From Pseudoxanthomonas sp. Root630 (lineage in GTDB: Bacteria; Pseudomonadota; Gammaproteobacteria; Xanthomonadales; Xanthomonadaceae), in NCBI RefSeq assembly GCF_001427585.1, contig NZ_LMGY01000019.1, forward strand, positions 119,953-183,952: 64,000 nucleotides of DNA. Reading direction: 5' to 3'. Under the pieces are notes generated by a model. The model was not told the DNA's origin. It searched no databases and saw only the letters and a list, made by a program, of their open reading frames with translations. Made by a program: the position numbers and the translations under genes. Positions 26,744 through 35,897 of this stretch are shown piece after piece; position 1 is the first letter of the stretch, and every line of letters begins with the position of its first letter.

Positions 26744-26890
26744 GCCAGCCCCCAATGCGTGCGTGCCCCGTCACATGACGGTGCGCGCACGATAGCGGAA
26801 CGGGGATGACGCAGGTGTTTGCTTTGCGTTAGCGGCGCGCCCTTCAAACGCGAGTGAAGTAGAACTCACGTTTCACTTGTTCTGCCAGGC

Positions 26891-27754
26891 TCAGCGCTCG
26901 GGCAGGGGAATGAACTCGGTCTCGCCCGGGACGTGGCCGAAGCGGCCGTCCAGCCAGTCCTGCTTGGCCTGGTCGATCCGCTCCTGCGAGCTGGAGACGA
27001 AGTTCCACCACATGTGACGCGGCGCATCGAGCGGCTCGCCGCCCATCAGCAGGCCCTTGATCGGCGTCTTGGCCCGCAGTACGGGGCGGCTGCCGCGGTC
27101 GAACACCACCAGGTGCTTCTCCGGGATGTCGGCACCGTCCACCTGCGCCTCGCCCTCGAGCACATAGAGCGCGCGCTCCACGTGGCCGGCGTCGATTTCC
27201 AGCTCCGCGTCGGGCTGCAGGTCGACCGCCACGTTGAAGGTGCCGCTGAAGACCTTCACCGGCGACTCCTCGCCGTAGGCGCGGCCGGCGATCACGCGCA
27301 GGCGAACGCCGGCGCGGTCGACGACCGGCAGGGTGGCGGCCGCATGGTGGTGGAACTCGGGCGCGACTTCCTCGTACGACTTCGGCAGCGCGACCCACGT
27401 CTGCATGCCATGCACGTCGTGGCGACCGGTGCGTACGTCGACCGGCGTGCGTTCGGAATGCGCGATGCCACGGCCCGCGGTCATCCAGTTGACGTCGGCG
27501 GGCGAGATCACCTGTTCCGAACCCAGCGTGTCCTTGTGGTTGATCGCGCCGGCCCAGAGGAAGGTGACGGTCGCCAGGCCGATGTGCGGATGCGGGCGCA
27601 CGTCGATGCCGCGGCCCGGCTCGAACACCGCGGGCCCCATGTGGTCGACGAAGACGAAAGGACCCACGCTGCGGGCCTGCAGGCTGGGAACGGCACGGCG
27701 CACATTGAAGCCGCCGCCCAGGTCGTGCACGCGTGGCGCGATGATCGTGGTCAT
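26891..27754 (-). CDS. Pirin family protein, second subgroup
   Basis: From ATG 27754 (GAGGAC upstream) the protein has 287 residues. The pirin motif is RPHPHIGLATVTFLW with the later His in GIAHSERTP, and the C-terminal cupin ends in RHMWWNFVSSSQERI, characteristic of the YhhW/PA2418-like subgroup. It may have quercetinase-type or redox-regulatory activity. It overlaps no neighbour and lies 106 bases from the histidine phosphatase, same strand. A much longer reading of this frame, to 28216, runs through the phosphatase gene and is not real. Confidence 0.88.
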   Translation of the reverse strand: MTTIIAPRVHDLGGGFNVRRAVPSLQARSVGPFVFVDHMGPAVFEPGRGIDVRPHPHIGLATVTFLWAGAINHKDTLGSEQVISPADVNWMTAGRGIAHSERTPVDVRTGRHDVHGMQTWVALPKSYEEVAPEFHHHAAATLPVVDRAGVRLRVIAGRAYGEESPVKVFSGTFNVAVDLQPDAELEIDAGHVERALYVLEGEAQVDGADIPEKHLVVFDRGSRPVLRAKTPIKGLLMGGEPLDAPRHMWWNFVSSSQERIDQAKQDWLDGRFGHVPGETEFIPLPER

Positions 27755-27860
27755 GGCATGTCCTCGGTGGGAGGCGCGCAGCATCGCATGGGTGGGCGCC
27801 GACCCGGATGACGATACGGAAACGGTCCGTTGCGCGTATCCCCCATCCGGGCAGGCAAGG

Positions 27861-28406
27861 TCAGTGGGCGGTCGCACCGTAGCGTTCGACCTCGAGCGTC
27901 GCGCGACCTGCCGTATCCACGCGGACGATGGACAGGCGGTCGTACTCGGTGTCGTCCATCGGTTGCACGGTACAGCCGCACAGCGCTGCGACCAGGTCGG
28001 GCACGGTGTTGCTGTGGCCGACGATGAGCACGGTGCCGCTGCGGTGCGCCTGCTTCCACTGCGCCGCGCTTTCCGCCGCCGGACCCCGTGCGAAGTACGC
28101 GGCGACCTGGAGGCCGTGGGCATCGGCGCTGGGGCGTGCCGTCTGCTGCGTGCGGCGGAACTCGGTGGCATAGGCCGCGACGAGTGGCGCGTCGCCCAGG
28201 CGCTGGGCCAGGGCATCGGCGCGCGCGCGACCTGCGGCGGACAGGTTCGGATCCTGCGGGTCGTCGGTGGCCTTCTCTGCGTGCCGCACGACGATGAACG
28301 TCAGCGGCGCCTCCGCGGCATCGCGTCGCGGCGAGGTGCTGCAGGCAACGGCCAGCAGCGCCATGGACAACAGGGCCAGGCATCGGAACAGGGGCAGGGG
28401 GCGCAT
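27861..28406 (-). CDS. Histidine phosphatase superfamily lipoprotein
   Basis: From ATG 28406 the 181-residue protein starts with a signal and lipobox (ALLAVACS, Cys at about 22), so it is probably membrane-anchored outside the cytoplasm. The phosphatase RHG-type motif is FIVVRHAEK, and the second catalytic His lies in LIVGHSNTVPDLV. The substrate is unknown; periplasmic members include SixA-like and phytase-like phosphatases. The alternative start at 28463 would bury the signal peptide. It is divergent from the ClsC-like gene. Confidence 0.8.
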   Translation of the reverse strand: MRPLPLFRCLALLSMALLAVACSTSPRRDAAEAPLTFIVVRHAEKATDDPQDPNLSAAGRARADALAQRLGDAPLVAAYATEFRRTQQTARPSADAHGLQVAAYFARGPAAESAAQWKQAHRSGTVLIVGHSNTVPDLVAALCGCTVQPMDDTEYDRLSIVRVDTAGRATLEVERYGATAH

Positions 28407-28522
28407 GGCGATCCTCGGCGGTGACAGGGGGCGAGCGTGCAACGGCGCCCCGGGGGCGTGCAAGCGCGGCCCTCACGGCGCAGGCACTACGATAGGCGCA
28501 GACGCACAAGGGAGGGGACACG

Positions 28523-30073
28523 ATGCGGAAGTGGTTGCGCCGGCTGGGCCTGGGAGTGCTGGTACTGATGGTGGCTTCGGCCCTGGCGCTGTACAGCTAT
28601 GGCCGGTTCGCCGAAACCGCGCGCGGTGCACCCTCGCAGGCGTTGGCCACGGCGGCGGATGCCACCGCGCTGGACCGTGCGGTCGCGCCGATGCTGCGCG
28701 CGCATCCCCGCCAGAGCGGCATGGCGCTGTTGCCGGACAATCTCGACGCCTTCACCGTCCGCGCCGCCACCGCGCGTGCGGCGGGCCGCAGCCTCGACCT
28801 GCAGTACTACATCTGGAACCACGACTTCACCGGCAACCTGCTGGGCTATGAAGCACTGCGCGCCGCCGACCGCGGCGTGCGCGTTCGCCTGCTGCTGGAC
28901 GACATGACCGCGCACGGCAAGGACTCGCACCTGGCCGCATTGGACGCGCATCCGAACATCGAGGTGCGGCTGTTCAATCCCTCGCGCAGCCGCGTCGGTG
29001 TGCTCGGCCGTGCGAGCGAGATGATGCTGCGCCCGGTCGCGATGAACCGCCGCATGCACAACAAGGCCTGGATCGCCGATGGGCGCGTCGCGGTGGTCGG
29101 CGGGCGAAACGTCGGCGACGAGTACTTCGATGCCGCCGCGCAGACCAACTTCCTCGACCTGGATGCGGTGCTGGTGGGCCCGGCGGTGCAGCAGACCTCG
29201 GCGATCTTCGACGATTTCTGGAACAGCGCTTCGGTCATCCCGCTCGTCGCACTGTCGCAGGCCGAGGAGGGTGCGCTGGAACAACTGCGCGAACACGGCG
29301 ACGCGGGCTACCGTTCGGCGCGCGCCGCCGATTACGTCGCCCGTCTGCGGAACAGCCCGGGATTACCTGCGCTGGTCGGCGGCAACGCGCTCTACTGGCT
29401 CGATGAAGTCGGCGTCTATTCGGATCCGGCGGTCAAGGGGCAGGGCGAAGGCCAGGCGCAGTGGTTGATCCACCGGCTGGGCAAGGCGATGGGCCTGGCG
29501 AAGCGCGAGCTTCGCGTGATCTCGCCGTACTTCGTGCCGGGCGACGAGGGCACGCGCTGGCTGGTCGGCAAGCGCGCGGAGGGGGTGGATGTCAGCGTGC
29601 TGACCAATTCGCTGGCGGCCAACGACGTGATGGCCGTGCATGGCGGGTACGCGCCGTACCGCGTGCCTTTGCTGGAAGGGGGCGTGACGCTGTACGAACT
29701 GATGCCGCACGGACAGCCGGACAGCAGCCTGTTCGGTTCCAGCGGTGCCAGCCTGCACACCAAGGCATTCGCGGTGGATGCGGAGCGCGGTTTCATCGGG
29801 TCGTTCAACCTCGATCCGCGTTCGGTCAACCTCAATACCGAGATGGGCATCCTGTTCCGCGACCGTGCCGCCACGGCCGCGTTGCTGCGCAGCTACGAGG
29901 CGAAGATCGCACCGGACAAGAGCTATCGCGTGCGCCTGCAGGACGGTGCACTGCGCTGGGACGACGCATCGCGACAGCCGCCGCGCACCTGGGACCGCGA
30001 CCCGGAGGCGAGCGTGTGGCGTCGCGGCGTGGCCCGCGCGGTGGGCTGGTTGCCGATCGAATCCCAGCTGTAG
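28523..30073 (+). CDS. clsC: Phospholipase D family protein, ClsC-like cardiolipin synthase
   Basis: The 516-residue protein has an N-terminal hydrophobic anchor (about 8-27) and two HxK(x)4D phosphodiesterase motifs: MHNKAWIADGRVAVVGGRN in the first half and LHTKAFAVDAERGFIGSFN in the second. This pairing and length match ClsC, which makes cardiolipin from phosphatidylglycerol and phosphatidylethanolamine. E. coli ClsC works with YmdB, and no such partner is adjacent here. GGGAGGGGA precedes the ATG. Other PLD-family hydrolases remain possible. Confidence 0.8.
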   Translation: MRKWLRRLGLGVLVLMVASALALYSYGRFAETARGAPSQALATAADATALDRAVAPMLRAHPRQSGMALLPDNLDAFTVRAATARAAGRSLDLQYYIWNHDFTGNLLGYEALRAADRGVRVRLLLDDMTAHGKDSHLAALDAHPNIEVRLFNPSRSRVGVLGRASEMMLRPVAMNRRMHNKAWIADGRVAVVGGRNVGDEYFDAAAQTNFLDLDAVLVGPAVQQTSAIFDDFWNSASVIPLVALSQAEEGALEQLREHGDAGYRSARAADYVARLRNSPGLPALVGGNALYWLDEVGVYSDPAVKGQGEGQAQWLIHRLGKAMGLAKRELRVISPYFVPGDEGTRWLVGKRAEGVDVSVLTNSLAANDVMAVHGGYAPYRVPLLEGGVTLYELMPHGQPDSSLFGSSGASLHTKAFAVDAERGFIGSFNLDPRSVNLNTEMGILFRDRAATAALLRSYEAKIAPDKSYRVRLQDGALRWDDASRQPPRTWDRDPEASVWRRGVARAVGWLPIESQL

Positions 30074-30075
30074 CG

Positions 30076-30681
30076 TCAGCCGTCGCGCAGCGCCGTGTCG
30101 CGCATCAGGCGCTCGAACACGCGGAACACCTCGGGGTCGATCTTCCCGTCCTGTTCCCCATGCAGGATGCGCATGGCCATGTCGTGGGGGCGGGCCTCGG
30201 CGTAGGTGCGCCGGGTAGTCATCGCGTCGTAGCTGTCGGCCACGCGCAGCAGGCGGGCGCCGAGCGGGATCGCATCGCCCGCCAGGCCGTCGGGGTAGCC
30301 GCTGCCGTCCATCGCTTCGTGGTGGTGGCGGATCAGCCTGGCCACCTCCACCGCGTGCTCGTGGCCGCTGGCCAGGAAGATGCGCTCGCCCAGCGCGCTG
30401 TGCGCGCGGATCGCCGGCCAGTCGTCATCGGGCACGGTGCCAGGGTGCAGCAGCACGCGGTCGGGCACGCCGATCTTGCCGACGTCGTGGAAGTGCGCTG
30501 CCAGTTCGAGTTGCTCCAGCTGCGCGGCGTCCAGGTCGAAACACTGGCCCAACGCCCGCGCGATCCGCCCGGTGCGGTCGCAGTGGCCGCGCGTATAGGC
30601 ATCGCGCACCTCGATGGCCAGGGCCAGCGACTCCAGGGAACACGCGATCTCGGTGAAGTCGGGAGAAGGATCGAAGCTCAC
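30076..30681 (-). CDS. HD-GYP domain protein, probable c-di-GMP phosphodiesterase
   Basis: The 201-residue single-domain protein has the complete HD-GYP motif set: His33, HD at 65-66 (HFHDVGKIGVPD), the histidines of RHHHEAMDG (119-121) and DGSGYPDG (125-132). It therefore probably hydrolyses c-di-GMP. The GTG at 30681 follows a GAGG and lies clear of mfd. An ATG at 30777 would add 32 residues and overlap mfd by 38 bases. It ends two bases from the convergent ClsC-like gene. It may be co-transcribed behind mfd. Confidence 0.8.
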   Translation of the reverse strand: MSFDPSPDFTEIACSLESLALAIEVRDAYTRGHCDRTGRIARALGQCFDLDAAQLEQLELAAHFHDVGKIGVPDRVLLHPGTVPDDDWPAIRAHSALGERIFLASGHEHAVEVARLIRHHHEAMDGSGYPDGLAGDAIPLGARLLRVADSYDAMTTRRTYAEARPHDMAMRILHGEQDGKIDPEVFRVFERLMRDTALRDG

Positions 30682-30739
30682 GGTGGCGGGACCTCGAAGC
30701 AGTTGACGTGCCGCATGGCGGGCGAGGCGAAGGACATCA

Positions 30740-33700
30740 TCAGGGCGCCAGCGTGGCCAGCAATGCCTTGGCGGCATTGAAGCGATCCGGCGCGTCGGGC
30801 AGCGGTACCTTGATCCGCAGCTTGTCCGGGCCGTCCATCGTGTAGAGCTTGGGCTGCTTCTGGATCAGCTGGATCACCGCCATCGGGTCGATGTTCGGCT
30901 TGCTCTCGAACACGATACGACCGCCGTGCTCGCCAAGCTCCAGCTTGCGGATGCCCAAACCGTTCGCCGCCAGTTTCAATTCGGCCGTGGCGAACAGGTA
31001 CTTCGCGGGATCGGGCAGCAGACCGAAGCGGTCGATCATCTCCACCTGCAGGTCGCGCAGGTCGTCCTTCTCCGGCGCGCTGCTGATGCGCTTGTACAGG
31101 GTCAGGCGGGTATGCACGTCGGGCAGGTAGTCCTCGGGGATCAGCGCGGGCACGTTCAATTCGACCTCGGCGCCGCGGCGCTCCTGGCCCAGGTCGACGT
31201 CGGGCAGGTGGCCGGCCCGGATCGAACGCACGGCACGCTCCAGCAGCTCGGTGTACAGGCTGAAGCCGACCTCGGCCATCTGGCCGCTCTGGTCCTCGCC
31301 CAGCAGTTCGCCGGCACCGCGGATCTCGAGGTCGTGCGTCGCGAGGGTGAAGCCCGCGCCCAGTTCGTCCATCGAGGCGATCGCTTCCAGCCGGCGCTGC
31401 GCGTCGGCGGTGATGCTGCGCTTGTCCGGTACCACCAGGTAGGCGTAGCTGCGGTGGTGCGAACGACCGACGCGCCCGCGCAGCTGGTGCAGCTGCGCGA
31501 GGCCGAACTTGTCGGCACGGTTCATGATGATGGTGTTGGCGTTCGGGATGTCGATGCCCGATTCGATGATCGTCGTGCACAGCAGCACGTTGAAGCGTTG
31601 CTTCTGGAAATCCAGCATCACCTGTTCCAGCTCGCGTTCCGGCATCTGCCCGTGGGCGATGCCGATGCGGGCTTCGGGCACCAGTTCCTGCAACTCCCGC
31701 TGCATGCGGCCGATGCTCTCCACGTCGTTGTGCAGGAAGTACACCTGGCCGCCACGCGACAGCTCGCGCTGGAAAGCTTCCTTCAACAGCGCGTCGTCCC
31801 ACGGCGTCACGAAGGTCTGCACCGCCATGCGGTTGGCCGGCGGCGTGGCGATGATGGACAGGTCGCGCAGGCCGGCCATCGCCATGTTCAGCGTGCGCGG
31901 GATCGGCGTGGCGGTCAGCGTCAACAAGTGGACGTTGGCGCGCAGCGCTTTCAACGCTTCCTTCTGACGCACGCCGAAACGCTGCTCCTCGTCCACGATC
32001 ACCAGGCCGAGGTCCTTGAACTTCACGTCCGGCTGCAGCAGGCGATGGGTGCCGACGATGACGTCCAGCTTGCCCTCGGCCAGCTTGTCGAGTTCCGCCT
32101 TGATTTCCTTGGCGGTCTTGAAGCGCGACAGCACCTCGACCTTCAACGGCCAGTCGGCGAAACGGTCGCGGAAATTGCGGTAATGCTGCTCGGCCAGCAG
32201 CGTGGTCGGTACGAGCACCGCCACCTGCTTGCCGGCGCTGGCGGCGGCGAAGGCCGCGCGCACCGCGACTTCGGTCTTGCCGAAGCCGACGTCGCCGCAG
32301 ACCACGCGGTCCATCGGCTGGCTGGACTGCAGATCGCGCAGCACCGCTTCGATGGCCGCGCGCTGGTCGGGCGTCTCCTCGAACGGAAAACCAGCCGCGA
32401 ACGGCTCGTACATCGGCCGGTCCACGTGCAGCGCCAGGCCGGCGCGGGCCTGGCGGCGCGCCTGGATCTCCAGCAGCTCCGCCGCGACGTCGCGGACTTT
32501 CTCGGCCGCCTTCTTCTTCGCCTTGGCCCAGGCTTCGCCGCCGAGCGAATGCAGCGGCGCGGTCTCCGGCGAGGCGCCCGAGTAGCGGCTGATCAGGTGC
32601 AGCTGCGCGACCGGCACGTACAGGCGATCGCCCTTGGCGTATTCGATTTCCAGGAACTCGCCCGGCATCCCGCCCACGTCCATCGCGATCAGGCCGCGAT
32701 AGCGACCCACGCCGTGGTCTTCGTGGACGATGGGCGCGCCTTCGGTCAGTTCACCGAGGTCGCGGATGATGGCTTCCGGCTCGCGGCCGGTACGCTTGCG
32801 ACGATGCGCCTGGGTGGCGCGCTCGGGGAACAGCTGCCGCTCGGTGAGCACCGCGATGCGCGGATCGTCGAGGGCGAAGCCGTCTTCCAGCGGCGCCACG
32901 GTGATGGCGAAGCGTGGAAGCCCCTCTCCCTCCGGGAGAGGGGTCGGGGAGAGGGTGCGGGACGTGCGCGGTGGTTCTGCTGCCGAGGTCTTCGCTGCAC
33001 CCGCATCCGGCGCTGCGCGCCACCTTCTCCCGGCGGGAGCAGGGAGGAATACGCTGAAGTCCGCGACGACCGTCGGCTTCAGTTCCGCCGCCTGCAGCAC
33101 TTCCAGCAGCGCCTCGCGCCGGCCCGGCGAATCGGAGGCGATCAGGACGCGGCCGGGATAGTGACCGAGGAACGACTTCAGCGCTTCGCCGGCGGGCGCA
33201 TCCTTCGCCGCGACGGGCAGCGGCGGCAACGGTTGGTCGCCCAGCGGCAGGGCGTCGGCGTGGCGGCTGTGCTGCGGCCCGCACACATCGACGCGGGACT
33301 GCTGGTTGAGCCGCTCGCGCAGGCCGTCCGGTGACAGGTAGAGCTCGTCCGGCGGCAGCAGCGGGCGCTCGATGTCGTGGCGGCGCTGCTCGTAGCGGTT
33401 GCGCGTCTGCGCCCAGAACGCTTCCGCTGCTTCACCGAAACCGTCGGTCAGCACCGGCAGCGTGTTGGCGTGCAGGTAATCGAACAGCGTCGAGGTCGCG
33501 TCGAAGAACAGCGGCAGGTAGTACTCCACGCCCGCCGGTGCCAGGCCCGATTTCAGATCCTGGTACAGCGCGCTGCGGCGCGTGTCCACGTCGAAGCGGT
33601 CGCGCAGCAGCGTCATCGCGCGCTCCACCGAGCGCTCGTCCAGCGGCACTTCACGGCCGGGCAGCAACTGCACCGATTCCACCCGATCGAGCGAACGCTG

Positions 33701-34327
33701 GCTCTCCGGGTCGAAGTGGCGGAGCGAGTCGACCGTGTCGTCCAGCAACTCGATGCGCAGCGGCGCATCGGCACCCATCGGGTAGACATCCAGCAGCCCG
33801 CCGCGCACGGCGAAGTCGCCCGGGTCCAGCACCTGCGGCACGTGCCGGTAGCTGGCGGCCTCCAGCCGGCGCTTCTCGTCATCGAAGTCCAGCCGTTGGC
33901 CCACGCGGTAGTCGAAGCTGCCGCCAGCGATGTGCCGCAGCGGCGAGAGGCGCTGCATCAGCGTCTGCACCGGCACCACCACGATGCCCTTCTTCAACGT
34001 CGGCAGGCGATGCAGGGCCGAGAGGCGCTGCGACACGATGTCCGGATGCGGACTGAACTGGTCGTAGGGCAGGGTCTCCCAGTCCGGGAAAGGCACCACC
34101 GGCAGGTCGCTCGCAGCGCCCAGCAGCGTGTGCAGGTCGGCTTCCAGTTGGTGGGCTTCGTGGTTGTCACGCGCCACCATCAACACGGGGCCGTCGTGCG
34201 CACGCGCGGCCGCGGCGATCGACCAGGCCAGCGCGGTCGGCGAAGCGGGTGCGCGCCACCAGGCGCGCGACTGGCCGCCACGCGGCAGCGGGGGAGCGGG
34301 AGGGGCGGAATTGTCGGCGTCGGTCAT
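30740..34327 (-). CDS. mfd: Transcription-repair coupling factor with in-frame repeat insertion
   Basis: Mfd removes RNA polymerase stalled at DNA lesions and recruits UvrA. The 1195-residue product has the UvrB-like N-terminal module, the RNAP-interacting domain, an SF2 motor with GDVGFGKT and a DEEQR box, and the C-terminal TRCF domain. Orthologues are about 1150 residues. The excess is explained by residues about 427-470 (encoded by 32921-33046), which read LSPTPLPEGEG and are translated from a family A intergenic repeat. Flanking protein (FSVFLP before, PRFAITVAPLEDGF after) is normal Mfd, so the frame is kept. The insert falls between the N-terminal module and the polymerase-binding region. 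Confidence 0.95.
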   Translation of the reverse strand: MTDADNSAPPAPPLPRGGQSRAWWRAPASPTALAWSIAAAARAHDGPVLMVARDNHEAHQLEADLHTLLGAASDLPVVPFPDWETLPYDQFSPHPDIVSQRLSALHRLPTLKKGIVVVPVQTLMQRLSPLRHIAGGSFDYRVGQRLDFDDEKRRLEAASYRHVPQVLDPGDFAVRGGLLDVYPMGADAPLRIELLDDTVDSLRHFDPESQRSLDRVESVQLLPGREVPLDERSVERAMTLLRDRFDVDTRRSALYQDLKSGLAPAGVEYYLPLFFDATSTLFDYLHANTLPVLTDGFGEAAEAFWAQTRNRYEQRRHDIERPLLPPDELYLSPDGLRERLNQQSRVDVCGPQHSRHADALPLGDQPLPPLPVAAKDAPAGEALKSFLGHYPGRVLIASDSPGRREALLEVLQAAELKPTVVADFSVFLPAPAGRRWRAAPDAGAAKTSAAEPPRTSRTLSPTPLPEGEGLPRFAITVAPLEDGFALDDPRIAVLTERQLFPERATQAHRRKRTGREPEAIIRDLGELTEGAPIVHEDHGVGRYRGLIAMDVGGMPGEFLEIEYAKGDRLYVPVAQLHLISRYSGASPETAPLHSLGGEAWAKAKKKAAEKVRDVAAELLEIQARRQARAGLALHVDRPMYEPFAAGFPFEETPDQRAAIEAVLRDLQSSQPMDRVVCGDVGFGKTEVAVRAAFAAASAGKQVAVLVPTTLLAEQHYRNFRDRFADWPLKVEVLSRFKTAKEIKAELDKLAEGKLDVIVGTHRLLQPDVKFKDLGLVIVDEEQRFGVRQKEALKALRANVHLLTLTATPIPRTLNMAMAGLRDLSIIATPPANRMAVQTFVTPWDDALLKEAFQRELSRGGQVYFLHNDVESIGRMQRELQELVPEARIGIAHGQMPERELEQVMLDFQKQRFNVLLCTTIIESGIDIPNANTIIMNRADKFGLAQLHQLRGRVGRSHHRSYAYLVVPDKRSITADAQRRLEAIASMDELGAGFTLATHDLEIRGAGELLGEDQSGQMAEVGFSLYTELLERAVRSIRAGHLPDVDLGQERRGAEVELNVPALIPEDYLPDVHTRLTLYKRISSAPEKDDLRDLQVEMIDRFGLLPDPAKYLFATAELKLAANGLGIRKLELGEHGGRIVFESKPNIDPMAVIQLIQKQPKLYTMDGPDKLRIKVPLPDAPDRFNAAKALLATLAP
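32921..33046. repeat. Family A palindromic repeat inserted in the mfd coding sequence
   Basis: The stretch contains CCTCTCCCtccGGGAGAGG at one end and CTTCTCCCggcGGGAG at the other, with GAGGGTGCGGGACG and CACCCGCATCCGGCGC between them. This is the same paired layout as the intergenic copies at 5271-5395. The similarity is high enough to be recognised by eye, and all frames needed by mfd remain open. Confidence 0.85.
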
Positions 34328-34438
34328 GGGTGCACAAAACAGCAGCAGCGCCGGACACCGTGGGGTGCCCAGCGCAAAGGGATGTGCAGTGTACCAACAG
34401 GCCCGCGGGGCGCAGCCTTCACCGCCGCGCGCGATGCC

Positions 34439-34711
34439 TCATTCGGCGGTCAACGGGTCGATGATCGCCACCACCGGCGAAATGCGGTTGGCGGGGAAAC
34501 CGCCACGCATCGCGTGTTCGCGCACGAGCGCCTCGCTGGCTGCGCGGTAGACGCAGTAGACCTTGTCGTCGGTGACATAGCTGTGTTCCCACTGCACCTG
34601 CGGGCCGAGGTCGGCGAGCACGCCGCAGGACTTCTGCGAAACGGCTTTCAGCTCGGCCGGCGTCATCAGGCCGGCCCCCTCTATGTCGCGTTCGATCAGG
34701 TAGCGGGGCAT
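34439..34711 (-). CDS. DUF4242 domain protein
   Basis: The 90-residue protein is a single DUF4242 domain (MPRYLIERDI, SQKSCGVLADLGP, SYVTDDKVYCVYRA, RGGFPANRIS). Some members, such as SCO4226, bind nickel; the conserved Cys and His (EHAMRGGFP) could do so, but no function is established here. A GAGGAG lies before the ATG. It follows the methyltransferase gene by 19 bases on the same strand, so the two are probably co-transcribed. Confidence 0.8.
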   Translation of the reverse strand: MPRYLIERDIEGAGLMTPAELKAVSQKSCGVLADLGPQVQWEHSYVTDDKVYCVYRAASEALVREHAMRGGFPANRISPVVAIIDPLTAE

Positions 34712-34730
34712 GGGGGTCTCCTCGGCGGGG

Positions 34731-35780
34731 TCAGGGGCGGGCTTCCAGTACCAGGTTGAACGGCGTTTGCGTCGCGCGCCGGAAACGTCCGAATCCCCCT
34801 TCGGTCATGATCGCCTGCAGGCGTGCCTGGCCGGCCTGGGCCCCGAGCGCCGGCCCATGGCGCGCCAGCGAGACCGGCACGCAGATCTGCGACGACGCGC
34901 CGTAATACACGCGCCCCACCGGATTGAGGTTGTCCTGCACCGCGTCGCCAGCGAAGGGTTCCACCAGCAGGCAGTGGCCGTCGGGACGGAGCGCCTGGCG
35001 GGCATGCCGGGCAGCGCCCACCGGGTCGCCCATGTCGTGCAGGCAATCGAAGAACGCCACCAGGTCGAGGCCTTCGTCTTCGTAGCCGACCGCATCGGCC
35101 ACAGCGAAGTGCGCGTTGCTGACGCCGGCCGCCCGCGCGCGTTCGTTGGCGGTGCGGATCGAGTCGGCGTGGTAGTCGTAGCCGATGAACTGCGAACGCG
35201 GGAACGCCTTCGCCATCAGCAGCGTGCTCGCCCCGTGCCCGCAACCCACGTCGGCCACGCGGGCGCCCTGCGAGAGCTTGTCCACCACGCCGTCGAGCGC
35301 AGGCAGCCACTCGGTCATTAGGTGGGCGTGGTAGCCGGCGCGGAAGAAGCGTTCCGTGCCATGGAACAGGCATGCATGGTGTTCGCCCCATTCCATGCCC
35401 TGGCCGGTCCGGAAGTTGTCGGTCGTGCGCTCCAGGGCATGGAAGGCGGCTTCGACGATGTAGTACGCGCCGGCCAGGTCGACCGGGCTGTCGGGGCTGG
35501 CCAGGCACAGCCGCTGCGCGTCATCCAGCGCGTAGTGCCCCGTCGCGGCATCGTAGGTGACGTAGCCGCCCGCGGCCTGGTTGGCCAGCCACTCGCGGAT
35601 GTAGCGCTCGTGGGTGCGGGTCCGCTCGGCGAGTTCGGCGGGGGTGGCGGGAGATTCCGCCAGGGCGCGATACAGGCCGAGGCGATCGCCGACCAGCATC
35701 AGGGTGGCGCTGATGGCCGCGCCCAGATCCCCTACGGCATGGCCGAGGAAGGCATTGAGTCGGTCTTCGGGGCTGTCCAT
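34731..35780 (-). CDS. SAM-dependent methyltransferase with N-terminal winged helix
   Basis: The 349-residue protein has a winged-helix/dimerisation segment (about 20-80, ALAESPATPAELAERT) and a class I methyltransferase fold with motif I VADVGCGHGAST at about 172. The acceptor substrate is unknown; the architecture resembles small-molecule O-methyltransferases of the UbiE/CmoB-like superfamily. A ribosome site AAGGTG lies upstream. It is paired with the DUF4242 gene. Confidence 0.78.
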   Translation of the reverse strand: MDSPEDRLNAFLGHAVGDLGAAISATLMLVGDRLGLYRALAESPATPAELAERTRTHERYIREWLANQAAGGYVTYDAATGHYALDDAQRLCLASPDSPVDLAGAYYIVEAAFHALERTTDNFRTGQGMEWGEHHACLFHGTERFFRAGYHAHLMTEWLPALDGVVDKLSQGARVADVGCGHGASTLLMAKAFPRSQFIGYDYHADSIRTANERARAAGVSNAHFAVADAVGYEDEGLDLVAFFDCLHDMGDPVGAARHARQALRPDGHCLLVEPFAGDAVQDNLNPVGRVYYGASSQICVPVSLARHGPALGAQAGQARLQAIMTEGGFGRFRRATQTPFNLVLEARP

Positions 35781-35897
35781 GGGGAGGCACCTTGCCGGGA
35801 CACGGCAAGGCCTGCCGCCAGCTCCCCGACGCGCAGGTTACCCCGGTGGGGCGGAGCGGAATGGCCGTTGATCGGAACAGCAGGCCGCGTGGCGGCC

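Noticed and set aside
27755..28216. N-terminal extension of the second pirin
   Set aside because: The added part reads through the histidine phosphatase gene in another frame and is low complexity. ATG 27754 has a ribosome site and starts the conserved domain.
30682..30777. ATG start for the HD-GYP protein 32 residues upstream
   Set aside because: It would overlap the end of mfd by 38 bases and add an unrelated Arg/Trp-rich segment. The GTG at 30681 has GAGG upstream.
30926..33334. An open frame of about 800 codons on the plus strand opposite mfd
   Set aside because: High-GC third-position bias leaves antisense frames open. Its product is rich in His, Arg and Gln without any domain, while the minus-strand product is a clear Mfd.
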